Of a DNA stretch of 64,000 nt, positions 62,991-64,000 are shown in pieces (within the stretch, counting starts at the first letter, position 1; the number at the start of each line of letters is the position of its first letter). The notes below the pieces were generated by a model. It saw nothing but the letters and a program-made list of their open reading frames with translations, was not told the origin of the DNA and did no database searches. The DNA lies in contig JAVDOI010000016.1 in assembly GCA_032191485.1 (NCBI GenBank), forward strand, positions 5,862,270 through 5,926,269. Direction: 5' to 3'. Both the position numbers and the translations under genes were made by a program. This DNA is from Leptoclinus maculatus. Lineage: Eukaryota; Chordata; Actinopteri; Perciformes; Stichaeidae.

Positions 62991-64000
62991 AAATAAATGA
63001 AAAGGTGCCAGTAAAAAGTACCACGTTTATGCTGATATCGGAAATTATAATACATATATTTAAAAGGCTTTTACATATTTTGGTTCCGTAAGGTCACAGA
63101 AACGACCATCATGAATATATTATACCCCCTAAAGATACATTTTCACCAACATAATCTTTTATATTTGCATTTCTTTCTGACAATTTGCATTTCATTCATA
63201 CGGTTCAACTATTATTTTGTATCGGTTTGTCTTGAGGTAACAGAAAAGGTTCACTTCGCTCACACACAGCCCTTACACCACCAACTGTGTGTCAGTCCTT
63301 AGAGTCAACACTTCATCTCGTCTCTTGCCGTCACTGAGTAACCCGGGCTGACAGCTTCACCACTGAGGGTGGCACATAACACAGCAGCTATAAATTATTT
63401 AATGGGAAACAGTGAATATTTCTTTTCTCCTCAATAACAGATTCACTGAGCCTTGTTAAACATACAGTGGCCATCTGCTGTAGCTGGGCTTCTCTGCTCT
63501 GCTCTGGTCTTTCCCTGTCCAGCAAATCCCTCGTCTCAAGGGCCGCCTCCAATGTAGCTTTAACCCTGTCCAAGCTCAAATGGTCTGGAAAATACTCGGT
63601 GTGTGTGTGTGTGTGTGTGTGTGTGTGCAAACGGGTGTATTTTGTGACACTGTGCATGATCAGTGGCTTTCGGCACACACAAACACATTTATCAAAAGCT
63701 ATAGCCACACTGACACAACAGCATGGGAGGCACAGGAGCAGACGTGCTCATACCACGAATTCACATTCTGAAAGTGTTTAAACTGTGAACCACCGACCTA
63801 TAAGTACACACGTGTGAGCACATGCACACGCACACACATTCCACTCCATAAGTCAAAACATGTTTCTGTGGTTTCAAACACCTTCAATTAAAAGCCATAA
63901 TAACAACTGCTGAGGAAAACAAGAAGACAGCTATGCATACGTTACACACACACACACACACACATACACACACACAGGTGTGGAGGAGTTTGACAGCACA
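62991..64000. other. Upstream flank, right end
   Basis: No recognisable gene. (GT)n at 63599-63627 and (CA)n at 63944-63976 are the only clear features. The frames at 63388-63781 run through the GT repeat and are not credible. Confidence 0.5.

Overview
The window looks like vertebrate nuclear DNA from a teleost fish, probably a percomorph. It has tiny, widely spaced exons with GT-AG splice sites. Between them lie abundant (CA)n, (CT)n and (GA)n microsatellites and dispersed repeat families that I recognise from ray-finned fish genomes. I see no prokaryotic-type gene layout. Almost all predicted open reading frames of 60-230 codons are chance frames, many of them running through dinucleotide repeats.

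The one gene I can identify with confidence is the 5' part of an ankyrin-G (ANK3-type) gene on the minus strand. The canonical first coding exon (34138-34260, starting MAHAASQLKKNR) is followed, after an intron of about 31.6 kb, by exon 2 (2435-2536, the [14 protein letters not shown] block with the conserved palmitoylation cysteine) and exon 3 (2049-2147, an exactly 33-codon ankyrin repeat). The rest of the gene lies beyond the left edge. All junctions are phase 0. Inside the large intron I see two candidate alternative first coding exons, at 8657-8692 and 9279-9338. Both end in phase-0 consensus donors that could splice to exon 2. Ankyrin genes are known to use several alternative short N-termini.

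Layout: 1-2048 intron 3; 2049-2536 exons 3 and 2; 2537-34137 intron 1, with candidate alternative starts at 8.6-9.4 kb, old fish repeats at 8.1, 10.3-10.9, 21-23.4, 26.3 and 27.2 kb, a promoter-like CpG-bearing patch at 11.4-11.65 kb and a G-quadruplex motif at 25.16 kb; 34138-34260 exon 1; 34261-about 35200 a presumed promoter/5' UTR zone dominated by polypurine, polypyrimidine and GT tracts; about 35200-64000 upstream flank without an identifiable gene, holding repeats, RFX X-box-like motifs and a nest of transposons at 57.8-60.1 kb.

The observations most worth a second look are: the two candidate alternative ankyrin-G first exons; five perfect matches to the RFX X-box consensus plus one near match, more than base composition predicts; a three-layer transposon nest in which an internally deleted hAT element with a perfect 8-bp target duplication, and a second composite element, both interrupt an older MITE; and a 434-bp AT-rich minisatellite that appears to have grown out of the same MITE family.
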